DNA of 64,000 bases. Origin: Dastarcus helophoroides. Lineage: Eukaryota > Arthropoda > Insecta > Coleoptera > Bothrideridae. Location of the stretch: the NCBI GenBank assembly GCA_028583605.1, contig CM053326.1, positions 37,603,931 through 37,667,930 on the forward strand. Reading direction: 5' to 3'. The notes beneath the pieces were generated by a model, which was given only the letters and a program-made list of their open reading frames with translations, searched no databases and was not told the DNA's origin. This document shows positions 1 through 12,300 of this stretch, piece after piece. How positions within the stretch are numbered: position 1 is the stretch's first letter; every line of letters starts with the position of its first letter. The position numbers and the translations under genes were made by a program.

Positions 1-185
1 ACCACATCGGCAATTAAATAAATAATTACGCGATACGTATTTCGCCAGCAGAACTGGCATTTTCAAGCGTACTAATCTAAAAGATTAGCAAAAGATGCAT
101 CAACAGCATCTACATTGAGATTCAAATCGATACTCTGCTGGCGAAATACGTATCGCGTATTTATTTATTTAATTGCCGATGTGGT
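1..185. mobile_element. MITE-like element with 52-bp terminal inverted repeats
   Basis: Bases 1-52 and 134-185 are reverse complements with a single mismatch. The outer ends read ACCACATCGGCAATTAAATA on the left and the mirror on the right. The 81-bp interior has no open frame. Long perfect arms, tiny size and no coding capacity fit a non-autonomous DNA transposon. The left end falls exactly on the window edge, so no target-site duplication can be checked, and the arm could in principle extend further left. Superfamily not recognised. Confidence 0.75.
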
Positions 186-1047
186 AAAGGGGTGAAACCT
201 TCTTGGACTTAATCACAAGCCACAGTGTTTAGTTCAGTGCTTTAGCTTCATTTTTTTAAAAACTGTAAATGGATTTATTGATATTTCAACATTTTTCCAA
301 ATTTTAACTTATTTCAAGCTTCCGCATTTTTTCCCAAACATTTAACCTTTTTTAAAAATGCCTTTTAAAAATTTCGACCTTTTTTAAATTAATCTATTTT
401 TTCAAATTTTGATTTTTTCAAAAATTTGAAACTTTTTTTCCCAAATATTTTTAATACATTTTTTTAATTTCGAATGTTTTTGAAAATTCCCCCATTTATC
501 CAATTTAAAAAAAAATTTTGACCATTTGTCAATAGTTTGATTTTTTAAATTTATTCGATTTTTTTTTTTCAGAATTTCGACTTATTTTTTTTTATTTAAC
601 TTTTTATAAAAATATCATTGCTTTACAATTTCTACTTTTTTTTAATTTTTACTTATTTGAAATATTTGGCTTTTTTAAAAATTGCGACATTTTTTGAAAT
701 TCATCTATTTTTCAAATTGTTAAAAATTTTTCTATATTATTATTTTTCAAAAATTTAGATTTTTTAAATTATGTGGTTTTTTTAGAGACTCAATATTTAG
801 ACTTTTATTACAATTAAATACGAAATTTTGTGCAAAACTTCAATATTTTTGAAAATTGTGACTTTTTGTAAATTTTTACTTTTTTTGAAAATCTCCATTG
901 ACAAATTTTTCAGATTTATTCAACATTTTAACATTTTTTAAACATTTTAACTCTAAAATTTTGCCTACCAAAAATTTGGAATTTTTTGAGCATCTCGAAT
1001 TATTTTTTAAATTTTCGAATTAAAATTTTCGACTATTTGTCAAAATT
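186..1047. repeat. Degenerate T-rich array (TTTTTCGAAATTTT-like)
   Basis: No gene is visible. After about 50 bases of ordinary sequence the stretch is nearly all T-rich DNA made of a loosely repeated motif of the form TTTTTTCGACTTTTTTGAAA. Copies are too diverged to give a clear period. The pyrimidine-rich strand is the + strand here, the opposite of the array that begins at 1282. Confidence 0.6.
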
Positions 1048-1281
1048 TCGATTTTGGTGGAACAGACTGATCCTTGGATATCTTCAAAAATTAAAATACA
1101 AATCTTATCCCCTGAAACTAAGAAAGATTAAAAAACACAACAAAGATTGCTTTAACGCGTTTATCATCTTCAGAGAGATACTAAAGATGATAGCTTGGCT
1201 ATCGAAACGCGTTAGAGAAACATTTGTTGTGTTTTTTAATCTTTCTTGGTTTCAGGAGACAAGATTTGTATTTCAAATTTG
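1048..1281. mobile_element. Foldback MITE, copy 1
   Basis: The left end ATTTTGGTGGAACAGACTGA runs into an arm that includes CCCTGAAACTAAGAAAGATT. The right half contains the reverse complement, AATCTTTCTTGGTTTCAGG, and ends near GATTTGTATTTCAAATTT. The two arms share about 80 bases, also containing AACGCGTT, around a short centre with GATACTAAAGATGATAG. Copies at 20404-20610 and 47491-47640 define the family. A small frame runs through it but only mirrors the palindrome; I do not call a gene. Confidence 0.7.
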
Positions 1282-2585
1282 GGCTTTTTTCATTGTCAGT
1301 TTAGAATTGAATTTGCGACTTTTATTGAAAAAACTGAATCAATTTAAAGAAATTCAAAATCTTCAAAAAAAGTCGAATTCTTAAGAATTAGTTGAAATGT
1401 TGAATTTTTTAAAAAGTTCTAAAATTTTAAAAAAGGTCGAAATTTTAAGGAAAGGAAATTCTTCAGTCAAAATTTCCAAAAAAAAAGTCAAAATTTTAAA
1501 TAATGTCGATGCTTTGATAGAAAGTTAAAACTTCCAAAACAAACCAACATCTTAAAAACTGACCAAATTTTCGAAAGAAAGTTTAGAATTTAAAAAGTAA
1601 TCTGAAACTTAAGAAATATTCGAAGTTCTGAAAAAAATGTCGAAATTTAAAGAAAAATGAACAATTTTCAGTAAAATCTCCTAAAAATCCAAATGTCCAA
1701 TTTCGAATAGTCAAAATTACCAAAAATTTCGAAATTTTTGTTAATTACGACTTTGAAAAATATTTAAAAAATAACAAATATTAAAAGGAAATTCAATTAA
1801 AAAATGTCGAATTTTTTTTTAAAAAAAAAGTTAAAATTTTCAAAAAAAAAGGCCAAACTATTGAAAAAATCAACATTTTGAAAACAGTTCAAAATTTCGA
1901 AATAAATCAAAAATTTTAAAATGCAACATGTTTGTAAAATAATTCATGATTTTAACAAGAGTCGATTAAAAAATAGTCGATAGATTTAGATAAAGGCGAA
2001 ATTTTAAAGAAAATGAAAATTCAAAATTTTCTAAAACACCGGAATTTTGAAACATTTCTAAATTTTCACAGAAAATTAAGATCAAACTTTTAGAAAATTA
2101 TGTCAACATTTTGAAAAAATTTGAAGAATTTTTATAAAATGAAGAAAATTTTAAAAAACGTTTACAAAAGTTGAAATTTTGAAATGTAATTTGAATTTAA
2201 AAATAATGATAATTTTAAAGAAATATGGAGATTTAAAAAAATGAAACGTTTTTAGTTAAATGTTCAAAAAAAGTCGAAATTTTCCAAAAGCCTAAATATT
2301 GAAGGAAGCTAAAAATTATCAAAAAATTCTAAACTTTCATAAAAAGTTGAAAAGTAAAAATGCTGAAAAACAGGAAATGTTGGTTAATTAAAATTTAAAA
2401 AGAAACTAAATGTCATTTTTTTAGAAAGTTAACATTTTTGATTGAATATTTTTAAAAAGATGGGAATTAAAAGAAAATCAATAATTTAAAAAAGCAGCGA
2501 AAGGGTCAAATAAAGTCAAAATTTTGCAAAATAGTTCAAAGTATCAAAGATAAGTCGACATTTTAAGAAAATGTCGCGATTTAAC
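1282..2585. repeat. Degenerate A-rich array (AAAGTCGAAATTTT-like)
   Basis: A-rich, low-complexity sequence in which AAAGTCGAAATTTTnAAAA variants recur irregularly. No open frame of interest and no conserved period by eye. It resembles the arrays at 8690-11165, 50930-53870, 55140-56340 and 58100-58890, and is the strand complement in character of the array at 186-1047. Confidence 0.6.
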
Positions 2586-5290
2586 CAGGGCTTCGAACCG
2601 CTATTTTTTTTCCTTCCGGCTTTCGGTATTCGTTCCGGCAAAAAACTTATATCGGTTCAGTTCCGGTTTTCGTTCCGACAAAAATAACGGTTTTTTCCGG
2701 TTTGCGGTTTTTGGTTCAGCTCCGGGTGATTAATTTTTTTGATTTTTAAAAGTTTTTCGAATCAAAAATTGATTTTTAATCATAATTTGGAAAGCGTAAT
2801 CTTTTTTTCTTTAATATTACAACACGTAACTACTCCGACCTTGCCTAAAATTGAAGGAAAATATTTTTTATTTTTTAAGTTAAAAAATTTCATGCTGAAA
2901 CTTTGAATTTTGAGTTCAATTTGAGTTCAAATTTCAATAAAACCCTAAACTTTATAAAACAACTAAATCGGAATTTCGGGTTTGGATATTTCAAATTTAA
3001 ACTCGGAATTTTCATAAAAATCTTAAATTATATACCCTAGAGTTGAAAACGTCTAGAATATACGAACTTTGGCAATTGAAATCGAAAATTTGAAAGATCT
3101 TTTTCTTTCATAATTTTGGTTCTCTATGGAAGTTTTGGCTTTGACTCCCTTTTTCTAATAAAATTGATTTTTACTGTTTCGCCTTTGTTTTCTAGAACTG
3201 TCGATTAAAAAGGTCAAATTAACAAATAAATGAAAATAAAAAAAACCAAAAATTATAAAATAAAAAGTTTTGGATAAAAAAGGAGTTTTCAAAATATTTA
3301 CCCTAATTTAGAAGTCTTGACTTTAAACCCAAATATTTGTTTTTTTTCTGAAAATATTGCTGAAAACTTCAAAATTTCCATGAAAAGTAAAATTTTTCAG
3401 AAAGTTTTGTTGCATTTATTTACCTTTTTTCGATATTTTAATTTTTTTTTCTGAAGTTTTAAATTTAAACTTGTATGTACTTTGTATTATTTTTTTTTCT
3501 AAAATATTTCGACTTTAAACAAAATTTAGTCTTTCTCTAGCAACCTCCTAACCCTTTTTATCGACATGTTGACTTTTATTTTTTAATTATATATATTTCT
3601 TCTCGAAATTAAGAGTTGAGACTTGTGACTATAAGAAATTGACAAATATAGGTTTTTTGGAATTTTCGAATATTCGACCTTAGTTCAAAAGCTCAATATT
3701 TTCAGGACTCGAAATTTTGAGATTAATTTTGAAAACTTATTTGTCATAAATTTAGTTTGTTTTTCCTCAAGACTTGGACTTTTTAAAAAATGTTGTCTTT
3801 TTTCTTGAAATTTAGATATTTTTTCGAGATTATGAATTAATATTCAAATAAAAAAAAACATAAAATTTTTTAAATTAAAATTAGCTTTTTTGCGTTTGAA
3901 ATGTAACTTCTACTAACATTTAAGAATAAAGGTAAAAATTGCCCCAAAATGTGCAACTTCAATTATTTCCAAACTTAATTTTTTGATGAAAAAATTGAAA
4001 TTTAAGATCAACGACAAATTTTCTGGAAAAAATAAACGCGAATTTCAATTTTAAAGACGAGATTTTGGAAATAATTTCAGCCGTTGCCTAACAGTTTGTG
4101 AATAAATTTAACGTTTTTAGAACGGATTTTTGAGAGTGCAGCAATGAGCAAAGGGCCGAACTTGAAAAGGGCCGAACTTTTGAATTTATACCAGAAATTT
4201 AGCGAAACCAATTACTTAATATTTAAGAGAACACACAATTTTGACTTCTAAATTCTAAACAAAGTGCAGTTTTGAGGCTCCAGTCGGAATATTGAGAAAA
4301 AAAAAGTTTTCAGAATAAAAATTACTATTTTAACGTAAACAAAAAATCATTGCATGTTTAAATTATACATTTTTTTAACATGTCCCATTTCAAGTTTACT
4401 GTCAAAATCTCCACCCCAATTCCAAGATCCCGGTATATCATGTTGGATTTTATGCTGAAATTTTGACTTTAAATTTAAAAATTTCTAGGTTAAATTTGAA
4501 ACTTCAAGATTTTAGCGAAAATTTTAAGAAAAAATCATATCCTGGAATTTTTGGAAAATTTCGGAAGTAGGCATCAGGAATTTAAATTTGGGATTTGGAA
4601 AAATTAGAATACTGTAATCAAAGTGGAATTTGAAGGAAAAAAACTCACGAAAAATCGAAAATTTGATTAATAACTTCAAAAATAGAGATACTAAATGAGA
4701 AAAAGAAAATTTAAATTTAAAGAAAAAAAGAAATTTGGAATTTAACAAAAAAATTCCAGAAAAACTCTAATTTGCAAAAGAAATTGTGAGGAAAACCGAG
4801 TTTTTCTAGCTTGAATGAAAAATACGCTACTTCTTTACTTCACAGATACAACACAGGAATTTTTTTTTATTTTAAACTATAAATTTTTGGGAAGAAAAGA
4901 AATATTTGGAGTAATTTTCAGATAAAAGTTCAAATTTCAAGAAAAAGTCAAAAATCTTGAAAAAAGATTCAAGTGAAAACCCAAAATTTTAATTTGGGTT
5001 GAAATTTTGAGTATAAAGTCAATATTTTCTAGAAAATGTGGAAATTGTGAGTTTCTAATCTAATCAAAAATGAGAGATGAAGATGAGATGAAAGTTATAT
5101 GGAATTGTATAAAGTTTAGAAAAAAATATTGAAATTTAAAAAAACTAATCTTAAGTAAAAACTATTTTAAGTATGTAAATTCGACGAACCGAATTAAACC
5201 GATATTTTTTTTCGGTTTCGTTCCGGTTTTCGTAATGGCGAAAATAACGGTTTTTTTCGGTTTTCGGTTCAGTTCCGGTTCGAAGCTCTG
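2586..5290. mobile_element. Putative hAT-like non-autonomous element, 2.7 kb
   Basis: The left end CAGGGCTTCGAACCG and the right end CGGTTCGAAGCTCTG are inverted repeats (14 of 15 match), and CAGGG starts are typical of hAT transposons. Just inside both ends lies a ~60-bp block containing TTCCGGTTTTCGT and AAAATAACGGTTTTTT, present in direct rather than inverted orientation. GATTTAA occurs at both outer junctions, but on the right it overlaps the last base of the inverted repeat, so a clean 8-bp target duplication is not proven. The interior is AT-rich with no transposase. It could alternatively be two unrelated solo ends. Confidence 0.5.
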
Positions 5291-5765
5291 ATTTAAATAA
5301 CTCGAAATTTTCAAATAAAGTCAAAATTTTTAATAATTCAAAACTAATTTTGGAAATTTGGGAAATAAAATCTACATTTTTAAAAGCAAAAATTAGAAAA
5401 AAAAGCCATTTTTATTAAAATGCAGAAATTTGAAAAAAGTCGAAATTTCTTGAAAAAAAGTCTAAATTTTGAAATAACATCGAATTTTGAAAAAACAGAA
5501 TTTTTCAAAAAACTAGATATTTTAAAAAATCTTCGGTGTCAAGCTTTTTAAGAAATCTAGAATTTTCGAAAGAGGAAGATTTAAAAAATAATAAAATCAT
5601 CAGAAAAGTCGCAATTTTCAAAAAGTCGAAATTTTCAAAGGAGTAAAATTTAAAAAAATGTCGAAATTTTGGACCGTTGAAAATTGTGTGAAAAAAATGT
5701 TACAGTGAAAGTTTTGAAAATGTCGAAATTTTAATAAATAATTCAAAATTTGGAAATAAAATTTA
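5291..5765. repeat. Degenerate A-rich array
   Basis: Continuation, beyond the hAT-like element, of the same A-rich AAAGTCGAAATTTT-type sequence seen before it. This supports insertion of the 2586-5290 element into a pre-existing array. Confidence 0.5.
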
Positions 5766-6298
5766 GTGACATAAGAAAAACCGAAGAAATGTAATGTATT
5801 TACCGGTTAACAACTACTGTTTACAACATTTCTGCTAAATAGTAACAGATAACGTGAGTTATGCCCACATTGCATTACATTTTCCCCACCCTATTTAATT
5901 AATTGAATACCACTACCTAATGATGAAAGGCAGATGATATATCTTTCGTAGCAGTTTAGTTAGTAGAATATCGCACACACGAATAATTCTCATTCGACCC
6001 AATCCGGCGGGAAGTGACCCAACAAACGTTCGTTCGTTAGATTGTCTATGTGTTTGTGGCAGTATATCACAGAGGAGAGTTGTGACAAAACTGCAATGTG
6101 TGCTTGCTCGTCAGGAACAAATGGGACCTTTGTGTTAGGTTCTCTGTACGTGCGTTTATACAATATGCATAGAATCGGGAGAGAACGCCATTCGCTGTAG
6201 CGACAAAGTGGTGGAGTTCCTTTAATTTTGTATTAACTCGATGTAACGAAATGCACCACACGTAACACTGCAAATTTGTAAACTCAAATTACTTGGGA
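5766..6298. other. Unique sequence, no gene seen
   Basis: Mixed-composition DNA without visible repeats. Short frames exist on both strands but show no recognisable domain or consistent codon pattern. Confidence 0.4.
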
Positions 6299-6561
6299 GG
6301 CATTTTAACGAACTAATACTTGCTAATGTCAGTTTCAGCAGTATATTTGTCATTTGAAATAATACATCTTCACAAAGCAAATCGTTCATAAGAAATTAGT
6401 TCAAAATGAAATAATAAATCTTAGATGGCATTTTAACGAACCAATACCTACTGAAAATCAATGTTAGTTTCAGCAGTATATTTGTCATTTGAAATAATAC
6501 ATTTTCACGAAGCAAATCATTCATAAGAAATTAGTTCAAAATGAAATTATAAATCTTAGAT
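6299..6561. repeat. Two-copy tandem duplication (~128/135 bp)
   Basis: Unit 1 (6299-6426) starts GGCATTTTAACGAAC and ends AAATCTTAGAT. Unit 2 (6427-6561) repeats the same order with about 90% identity and a small insertion near CTGAAAATCAATG. Both contain CAGCAGTATATTTGTCATTT. Head to tail, no spacer. Confidence 0.85.
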
Positions 6562-7552
6562 GAATCAGTCTAAATAAATAGCGCCAGACATTTTACTATT
6601 TATCCTACTGCCTGACTGCCAACGACAAAGAAATTGTGATATTCTTTTCATGTAAGGAAAGCACTCAAGATATTAAACTTTAATATGACCTTCCAGGAGA
6701 CGAATCCTCTAGTGAACCGAAGGCAAATTTATGAACATCAAGCCGTTTATTTTTGCTCGTTTGTACACTTATTTTACCTGCAGCAAAAGCATCTTTTGCG
6801 CGAATCTCCTGTTTCATTTTTTTTTGGTTTTGCTACGATGTTGTGTTGCTTCGAGGCATTGTTTTAATTTTCACTTTGCCTTTTCGACCTCCTCGAAAGT
6901 TTATTACGCGTTTTATTATTCATATCCTACGTTGCACGGGATTGTACCCAAAACTAATGAACAACGTCCTGCAGAATAATGGATTGCTCTCGAGAGAATT
7001 ACGTGGTTGATGATTTTCCAGTTAGTTTTAATGAAATTGGGCGTTTGCTCACAAGCACATTATTATTTACAGTAAACATGTTTCGTTGTAATCTTTTTGT
7101 GTCCAATTTCCGGCGCGTCCACCATAATATACCTTAAACTTAAATAATACTGCTGAATTAGTTTCGAATTTTTATAAGGATTAATAACGAGTTCCACATT
7201 TATATTAACTGACCAATATGACTCCATGATGTATGATGACTGATGTAGCAACTGAATGTATGACATCGAATTTATTTCGCTTGGCATTTTATTTAAAGGT
7301 ATTTCCTAATGGATTGGATGTACGTATTTGCCAAAGTAGAAACCGATTTTCATTGGATATTCCATTATTGGTTATTTGTATATTTATGAACAAACAGAAT
7401 TTGGCATGTCGACACATTACGTCGGTCAGCATTCCTGTAAATTTTATGGTCCTCTCTAATTACCGTACAATCCTATGAGGAAAGCCCCCATACTTGTCGA
7501 TTCATTACATGTAGTGTTGCTTAGAATTTACTAAAAGATTTTCGACATACAT
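6562..7552. other. Unique sequence, no gene seen
   Basis: Frames of 60-85 codons occur in several registers but overlap each other and match nothing I recognise. No repeat was noticed. Confidence 0.35.
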
Positions 7553-7618
7553 TTTAAATCAATAAAAATAGCTTTTAAATAAATAAAAATAGCTTTTAAA
7601 TAAATAAAAATAGCTTAC
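7553..7618. repeat. 21-bp short tandem repeat, ~3 copies
   Basis: The unit AAATAAATAAAAATAGCTTTT repeats with a period of 21 bases, from TTTTAAATCAATAAAAATAG to AATAGCTTACAT. Confidence 0.85.
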
Positions 7619-8689
7619 ATCAGTAGTGCCCAAGCTTTTACTAGATTGGAGCCAAATCGTAAATTAAAAATTGTAGGCGACGTACACTTTAGGAATTGAA
7701 AAAGGATTACCAAAAAAAACTATAATAATTTTTAGTACGAAACTTAACACTAACGAGCCAGAGGTAAAGACAAAATTAAAACACTATCAAAACTTGAAGT
7801 GTTGCCTAACTAACGCTGACCCTGGAAAACCTAACATAAAATTTCTTTATAATTCTCATGAGACCACACCAAAAGTGACCGCGAGCCTTATGTCGCTCGC
7901 GAACTACAATTCTATCGATAAAATTCAGGCAGGGGACGAGGAAAACCTTGTGTTTCGACCTACAGTCGCCGTCTACCTTACGCCAATCGTTCGTTTGGAG
8001 GAGATAGCTCCGAAAAAAATCGACACCCTAGAAAGCTCATTGCCAACCCTAGAAATCTTTACATATACATTTTTTTTAATACATTGGTACAAAGACTCAA
8101 GACTTTTTTTGGTCGCCAAAAATATTTGCGACGATGTAAAAGTACGAAATATTGAACTAAAGGCTTGACAATGTGATTGCCCACCCTCCAAAAAAATCCT
8201 TGCTACCCTCATTTATGCATTACTATTATTATTGAAGATTTATTTCTAAACTATTATTTATTATTACAGCTTTACTGTTATAAATTTCCACTTTTTGACA
8301 TTTTAACTTTTTCTTTGACGCGAAGTTCTCCCGTTTTATTCTTTGCTTTAGTTTTTTTTGCAATATTTACTGACAATTAATAATGCCTTTAATTGTCTAA
8401 ATTGTTGTGCAGATAATTTATGCAACAAATAATTAAACACATATTTGACTGATTTTAACAATTCAGCCCCTAAGGGGGTAAAGGGTGCATTACAGTTGCT
8501 ATAAAAAAATTAAAAATGTTGTGTATAAAATATAAAGATGAAATAATTAAGCACATTCTTGGATATTTTAATAATTTGATCCTTAAGGGGATAGATGGGG
8601 TATGAAAGCTTGGATGCAAAAAAATTTAAAAAAGTTTTTCATAATCCAAAACTCTCATATAAAGAATATATGCAAAAAAAAATGCTAAA
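7619..8689. other. Mostly unique; weak 120-bp duplication near 8390-8640
   Basis: A 124-codon frame at 7794-8168 (+) has no recognisable motif, and an overlapping reverse frame is equally open, so I do not call a gene. Around 8390-8500 and 8515-8640, two diverged copies share the order AATAATTAA(A/G)CACAT, then TTTTAA(C/T)AATT, then CC(C/T)TAAGGGG. A similar CCCCCTTAGAGGCTG motif appears in reverse near 60200, suggesting an old dispersed repeat. Confidence 0.35.
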
Positions 8690-10101
8690 CACGTTTAGTC
8701 GAATTCAAAAATTTCAACCTTGAGCGGATGAAAAAGGATATTTAATTGAATATTGAAAACAATGTAAAATTTTCTTTTATAAGTCAAAAACAGTTCTATT
8801 CCAACAAGGCAAAATTTTGAAAAGTAGAAATTTTCGAAAAACGTCGAAAACTTCGAAAACGTCGACAACTTCGAAAACTTCGAAAACGTGGATATAAACT
8901 TCGAAAAAAAAAAGTGAAAATTTTGGAAAACTACAAAAAAGTAAAATCTTGAATAGAGAATTTTCAAACTCAATTGGAATTTTAAAGCAGATTCAAATTT
9001 TCAACAAAGCCGCAAAAAAATCGAAATTAGGAGAAAAATTTCGAAATCGTGATCAAAAAGAGTTAAAGCCTCGAAAAAATCAGAATTTCGAAAAACAATT
9101 GGAATTTATAACAAAAAAAATATTGTCGAAAGTCGACATTTTGAGAAAGTACCAAAAAGTTTAAAAAAACTCAAAATTTACATGAAAAAGATCAAAATTC
9201 CACAAAGAAATTTTCAAAGAGCCAAAATTTCGAGAAAAAGACCAAAATTTTGAGAAAAAGACAAAATTGCAAAAAGTGAAAATTTTCGAAAAACGTGGAA
9301 ACTTCCAAAACAAATTAAACTTTGAAAAACTATAAAAAAGTGAAAATCTTGATTAGATAATTTTTAAAACTAGACGGAATTTTAAAAAAGCTTCAAATTT
9401 TCTAAGAAGTCGAAAAAAAATCTAAAATTTGGAGAAACTTCGAAAAAAAAATCAAAATGTGGAAAAACGGTTGGAATTATAAAAAATTAAATTAATTAAT
9501 TAAATTAAATTCATTAATTAAAAATACAAAAAAGATCGAAAGTCGACATTTTCAGAAAGTATCGAAATTTACACGAAAAAATAAAAATTTTACAAAAAGT
9601 CCAAATTAAGATTTTCACAAAAAATTAATATTTTTAATGATGTTGAAAATTAAAATTTAGAATTTTCCAAAAAAAGTCAACATTTTCAGCTAAAAAAAAC
9701 AATCGTGAAGTCAAAATGTTTTAAAAATTGTAGAAATTTTCAAGAAAGAGTGGAAATTATGAAAAAAGGTCGAAATTTTCCAAATCGAGATTTTACATTA
9801 AAATGAAAAATTTAAAATAAGCCAAATTCTCTACAAAAAAGTTAACATTTCGAGAAAAAGACCAAATTCTGAACAAAAATCGAAATTTCAAAAAAAGAAA
9901 ATGAAAATTTTGAGAAAAAGTCAAAATTTTTAATGATGTTGAAAGTTAAAAGAAATATTCAAAAAGTCAAAATGTTTTAAAAAAAATAGAAATCCTAAAA
10001 AGTGTCAAATTTTTTAAAAATTGGTCAAAATTTTCGAAAAAGAGTGAAAATTATGAAAAAAGATCAAAAAAAGTCAAGACAACAAGAAAATAAAATTTTA
10101 A
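8690..10101. repeat. A-rich degenerate satellite-like array
   Basis: Long A-rich tract of AAAAGTCGAAATTTTGAAAA variants. Marker phrases such as AAATAAGCCAAATTCTC (near 9817) and TTTTTAATGATGTTGAAA (near 9630 and 9920) recur, showing local duplication on a few-hundred-base scale. Open frames rich in Lys/Phe/Asn are composition artefacts. Confidence 0.65.
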
Positions 10102-11165
10102 AATAAGCCAAATTCTCCCCAAAAAAGTAAACCTTTCGAGAAAATGACGAAATTTTGAACAAAAATCGAAATTTTCAAAAAAAGTGAAAATCCCGAAAGG
10201 TGTCAAAATTTTAAAAGATCCGAAGTTTTAAAAAGATCAAAAGTTTTACAAAAAGTACACATCTTTAATAAACACTAAGTTTGCAGAAAAAAACGAAATT
10301 CTGAACAAAAATTGAAATTTTCAAAAAAAAAGTTAAAGTGCTGAAAATTTTGAGAAAAAGTCAAAATGATGTTGATGTTGACAGTTCAAAAAAAGAATTA
10401 TTCAAAAAGACAAAATTTCCAAGAAAAAATCCCAAAGTGTCAAAATTTTAAAAAAATGGTAAACATTTTCAAAAAAGATCAAAAAAAGTCGAGACTCTAA
10501 ATAAAGTTTTAAAATAAGCCAAATTATACCGAAAAAAGTAAACCTTTCGAGAAAATGACGAAATTTTGAACAAAAATCGAAATTTTCAAAAAAAGTGAAA
10601 ATCCTGAAAGGTGTCAAAATTTTAAAAGATCCGAAGTTTTAAAAAGATCAAAATTTTTACAAAAAGTACACGTCCTTAAGAAGTAGGAAAATTGAAGAAA
10701 AAAACGAAATTGTGAGCAAAAATTGGAATTTTCAAAAGTCAAAACGATGTTGATGTTGACAGTTCAAAAAAAGAATTATTCAAAAGTCAAAATTTCCAAA
10801 AAAAAAAGATAAAAATCCTAGTGTCAAAATTTAAAAAATTGTCAAAATTTTCAAAAGAGTGGAAATTATGAAAAAAGATCGAAAAAAGTCGAGACTTTAC
10901 ACAAAAATATTTTTTTTAAATAAGCCAAATTCTCTTCAAAAAATAAACCTTTCGAAAAAATGATGAAATTTTGAAAAAAATTAAAATTTTCAAAAAAAAT
11001 TGAATATCCTGAAAAGTGTCAAATTTTGAAAGATTCAAAGTTTTAAAAAGATGAAAATTTTTACAAAAAGTAAAGATCTTTATTAAAGATGGAGTTTTCA
11101 GAAAAAAGGAATTTTTACAAAATTGAGTTTTGTAAAAAGTAAAAATTTCGAACGACATTTTCAAA
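10102..11165. repeat. Higher-order tandem repeat, ~405-411-bp units
   Basis: The landmark AAATAAGCCAAATT occurs near 10102, 10513 and 10918, each time followed by a (G/A)TAAACCTTTCGA block. The landmark GATGTTGATGTTGACAGTTC occurs near 10368 and 10746. This gives about two and a half units of ~405-411 bp, each internally built from the A-rich motif. Confidence 0.7.
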
Positions 11166-11169
11166 AAAA

Positions 11170-11370
11170 TTTGGCGTAGCTCGGGGAGGGGGGGGGGGGA
11201 GAAAAATCATCAGATATAATTTTTATTCTTGTAATTATTAGAGGCCACCTTACATTTGCCCACTCTAGATAAGTTTTTTTTTGAGGACTTTTTTTTGATC
11301 TTTTTTTTTGGTCGTTGAAAGAAATGGGATGGTTGCCCACCATACACAGAACTCTTAGCTACGCCCATGG
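11170..11370. mobile_element. Small inverted-end element with poly-G run
   Basis: The left side carries TTGGCGTAGCTCGGGGAGGG followed by a run of G. The right side carries CTTAGCTACGCCCATGG, so GGCGTAGCT and AGCTACGCC form short inverted ends about 200 bp apart. It sits exactly where the A-rich array stops. A non-autonomous element is likely but the class is unknown. Confidence 0.4.
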
Positions 11371-12300
11371 TCATAACTGAACCAGATCCTTACGAAAAAT
11401 ATCATAAGCACGAAAGGAAATTTACCACAAAATATTCTAAAACCTGTACAAAGTAGCCACCCTGTTTTTTGTGGTGTTAATAAAAATAAATATTGACTGA
11501 TCCACCAATGAAACTCCGCAGTTACTAAAATTGAAAGCACAACAACGACACTAACTAGGTTCAAAACACACAAGAAGTTCAAATTTATAGAAATTGTTTT
11601 TAAAGACCGAAAGTTAGATTTGAAATTTTTGAATACTTTTGGAATTTGAAATCGAAATTGAGAAAAATATCGAAATTTCAAGTTTAAATTAAAAAAGCAC
11701 CCAAATATTAAAATCCACTTGAAAAAGATAATTTTTTATAAATTAAATTTTTATTAATTCAATATATAATTCAATTTCTTGCAAAATTGCCATATTTACA
11801 AACTATTTTTTATGGAAATGCTGAATAACTTCTTGCAACTTTGACCTTTTTCTCAAGAAAATAATCTCTAATAGTGCAATTTTTCTGCAACATCAACTGT
11901 TCTATAAATTATTTTTTATAGAAATTTCGAGCGTGTTTTCGAAGTTTCCACTTGTACTCGACATTTGACCTTTTCAAAATTGCGATCCTGATATGTCGAA
12001 ATTTTGATTTTTTCAGGAAAAATTTGACTTTTTCCAATAATTCAATTAGGAATTGAGAATTTCAAAGGTAAATTGGAAATTTCGTTTCCACAATTTCGCT
12101 ATCGAATTTAAAAGGAACGTAGACATTGCAACTTCTTTAGATTTAAAGAATTTTACATTCTCATATTTCAAGCAAAATTACAAATTTCCAAAAACATTTT
12201 TTTAATAAAATTGTTATATAATTAATTTCTCGAAACTTGGACTATTTTTCGACAAAAAATTATCTTTTAGAACGACTGTTTTTTCTCGAAATTTTGTTTG
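11371..12300. repeat. Weakly repetitive AT-rich tract
   Basis: About 270 bases of ordinary sequence are followed by AT-rich DNA with occasional TTTCGACTT/GAAATTTC phrases, like very diverged array sequence. No gene seen. Confidence 0.35.

Noticed and set aside
7794..8168. 124-codon forward frame
   Set aside because: No motif, overlapped by an open reverse frame, and in a region without other coding signs.
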